DNA of 6,157 nucleotides from Rhizobium sp. Q54 (GTDB lineage: Bacteria; Pseudomonadota; Alphaproteobacteria; SMXS01). Of this stretch, positions 5,246 through 6,157 are shown one piece after another. A program made the position numbers and the translations under genes. The stretch's first letter is position 1; each line of letters starts with the position of its first letter. The stretch spans positions 1 to 6,157 of the forward strand of contig CAMBYA010000157.1 of assembly GCA_945872035.1 (NCBI GenBank). Reading direction: 5' to 3'. The notes beneath the pieces are model-generated. The model was given only the letters and a program-made list of their open reading frames with translations, did not search any database and was not told the origin of the DNA.

Positions 5246-6157
5246 TTAATGAAGCGGCGCCGATCCGGCCAGTGCTGCCTGCCGCAGCGCCTTGCCGGTT
5301 TCCGGCGAGAAGCGGGCGAGCAACAGGGTCAACACGCCCGACAGGGCGACGAACGCACCGACGGCGACGATGCCCATCCCGTAATCGCCGGTGCGGTCCT
5401 TGACCTCGCCGATCATGTAGGGACCGAGGAAGCCGCCCAGGTTCCCGACCGAATTGATCAGCGCGATGCCGGCCGCCGCCGCCGAGCCCCGCAGCACCGC
5501 CATGGGTAAGGTCCAGAACACCGGGAAGGCGGCGAACGCGGCGAGGAATCCGGCGCAGAACAGCACGTAGGACAGAAGCGGCCGGCTGGCCAGCTGGCCG
5601 CTCGCCGCGAACAGCACGCCGCCGACCAGCGCGGGCCACGCCAGGTTTCGGATGCGCTCGCCCGACACGTCCGACCGGCGTCCCCACGTGACCAGCACGC
5701 CGGCCGCCAGCAGGTTGGGCACGACGGTGATCAGGATGGCCTGGGCGGTGCTGATGCCGCCCAGCGCCTTGGTGATCTGGGGCACCCAGAAGGTGAAGCC
5801 GTAGAGGCCGACCACGATCCCCATATAGATGAAGGCCATGACCCAGATCTTGGGCACCGTCAGCGCCTGGGCGATGGACGTGTGGGAGGTTTCGGTGGCG
5901 GCCTGGTCCTCCTCGGCGAGCTTGCCGTTGAGCCAGGTCTTTTCCTCGTCGGCGAGCCACGGCGCATCATCGGGCCTGTTGGGCAGGACCATCAGCACGA
6001 CGATGCCCATCAGCACCGTCGGCAAGCCCTCGATGATGAACAGCCACTGCCAGCCGGCGAGGCCCCCCGTCCCCTGGAAGCCATCCATGATGGCGCCGGA
6101 GATCGGATTGCCGAGGATGTTCGAAATCGGGATCGCGAGCATGAAGCCAGCGACGAC
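5246..6157 (-). CDS. MFS transporter, ACS (anion:cation symporter) type, N-terminus cut off by window edge
   Basis: The last 303 residues are present; the reading frame runs off the right edge, so the first roughly 120-130 residues (helices 1 to 3 or 4) are missing if the length is typical. Visible features, numbered from the window edge, are GWQWLFIIEGLP (35-46) and the cytoplasmic loop LPNRPDDAPWLADEEKTWL (58-76). Further on are the second-half motif A-like WGRRSDVSGERIRN (158-171) and five to six C-terminal hydrophobic helices up to about residue 281. The WLADEEKTWL loop and IIEGLP are characteristic of the ACS family, which takes up organic anions such as tartrate, phthalate, hexuronates and other carboxylates. 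The substrate is not readable. No break is seen in the visible part. It ends with TAA 11 nt before the permease, suggesting an operon. Its start and promoter lie outside the window. Confidence 0.85.
   Translation of the reverse strand, partial: VVAGFMLAIPISNILGNPISGAIMDGFQGTGGLAGWQWLFIIEGLPTVLMGIVVLMVLPNRPDDAPWLADEEKTWLNGKLAEEDQAATETSHTSIAQALTVPKIWVMAFIYMGIVVGLYGFTFWVPQITKALGGISTAQAILITVVPNLLAAGVLVTWGRRSDVSGERIRNLAWPALVGGVLFAASGQLASRPLLSYVLFCAGFLAAFAAFPVFWTLPMAVLRGSAAAAGIALINSVGNLGGFLGPYMIGEVKDRTGDYGMGIVAVGAFVALSGVLTLLLARFSPETGKALRQAALAGSAPLH

Noticed and set aside
4248..5249. Plus-strand open frame of 333 codons antisense to the permease
   Set aside because: It is rich in His, Gln, Asp and Arg as expected from the complement of hydrophobic membrane codons; the opposite strand has clear APC motifs.
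5235..5960. Upstream open extension of the permease frame on the minus strand (242 extra codons)
   Set aside because: It lies over the MFS gene in another frame, is Arg/Gly/Ala-rich without family features, and the ATG at 5234 with its preceding stop and binding site gives a normal-length permease.

Overview
This window is GC-rich and compact. It most likely comes from an alphaproteobacterial chromosome. The best taxonomic clue is the pair at the left end: a 69-aa DUF2007-type protein overlapping a TrmN6-like methyltransferase, an order I associate with alphaproteobacteria. The sequence does not allow a finer placement. No RNA genes, insertion sequences or CRISPR repeats were recognised.

Layout, left to right. 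Positions 10-943 (+) hold the DUF2007-type protein and the methyltransferase, overlapping by 8 bp. Positions 944-1060 are the only intergenic gap of note. They contain an inverted repeat directly after the methyltransferase stop, a 7-bp tandem repeat, and a plausible sigma70-type promoter (TTGATC, 17-nt spacer, TAAAAT). Positions 1061-3897 (+) form a tight four-gene unit: (1) an unrecognised 180-aa protein with a twin-arginine-like signal sequence and four cysteines after the predicted cleavage site, (2) a 97-aa PqqD-like protein, (3) a 300-aa HprK-related kinase, and (4) a 360-aa nucleotidyltransferase-fold protein of the NTP_transf_5 type. Genes 2 to 4 match the cassette known in family databases as the HPr-rel-A system, whose function is unknown. 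Positions 3894-6157 (-) hold an amino-acid permease of the APC superfamily and, upstream of it, an ACS-type MFS transporter cut by the window's right edge. This pair is probably co-transcribed (11-nt gap). It converges on the cassette with a 4-bp overlap in which both stop codons share one CTAG.

How the genes may work together. The PqqD-like protein is a candidate leader-peptide-binding partner and the HprK-like protein a candidate protein or peptide kinase. The nucleotidyltransferase is a candidate second modifying enzyme. Related kinases and nucleotidyltransferases are known beside some lasso-peptide clusters, but no lasso cyclase or protease is present here. The co-transcribed, apparently exported 180-aa protein is the obvious candidate substrate. 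This is inference from gene order and family membership; no modification can be read from sequence alone.
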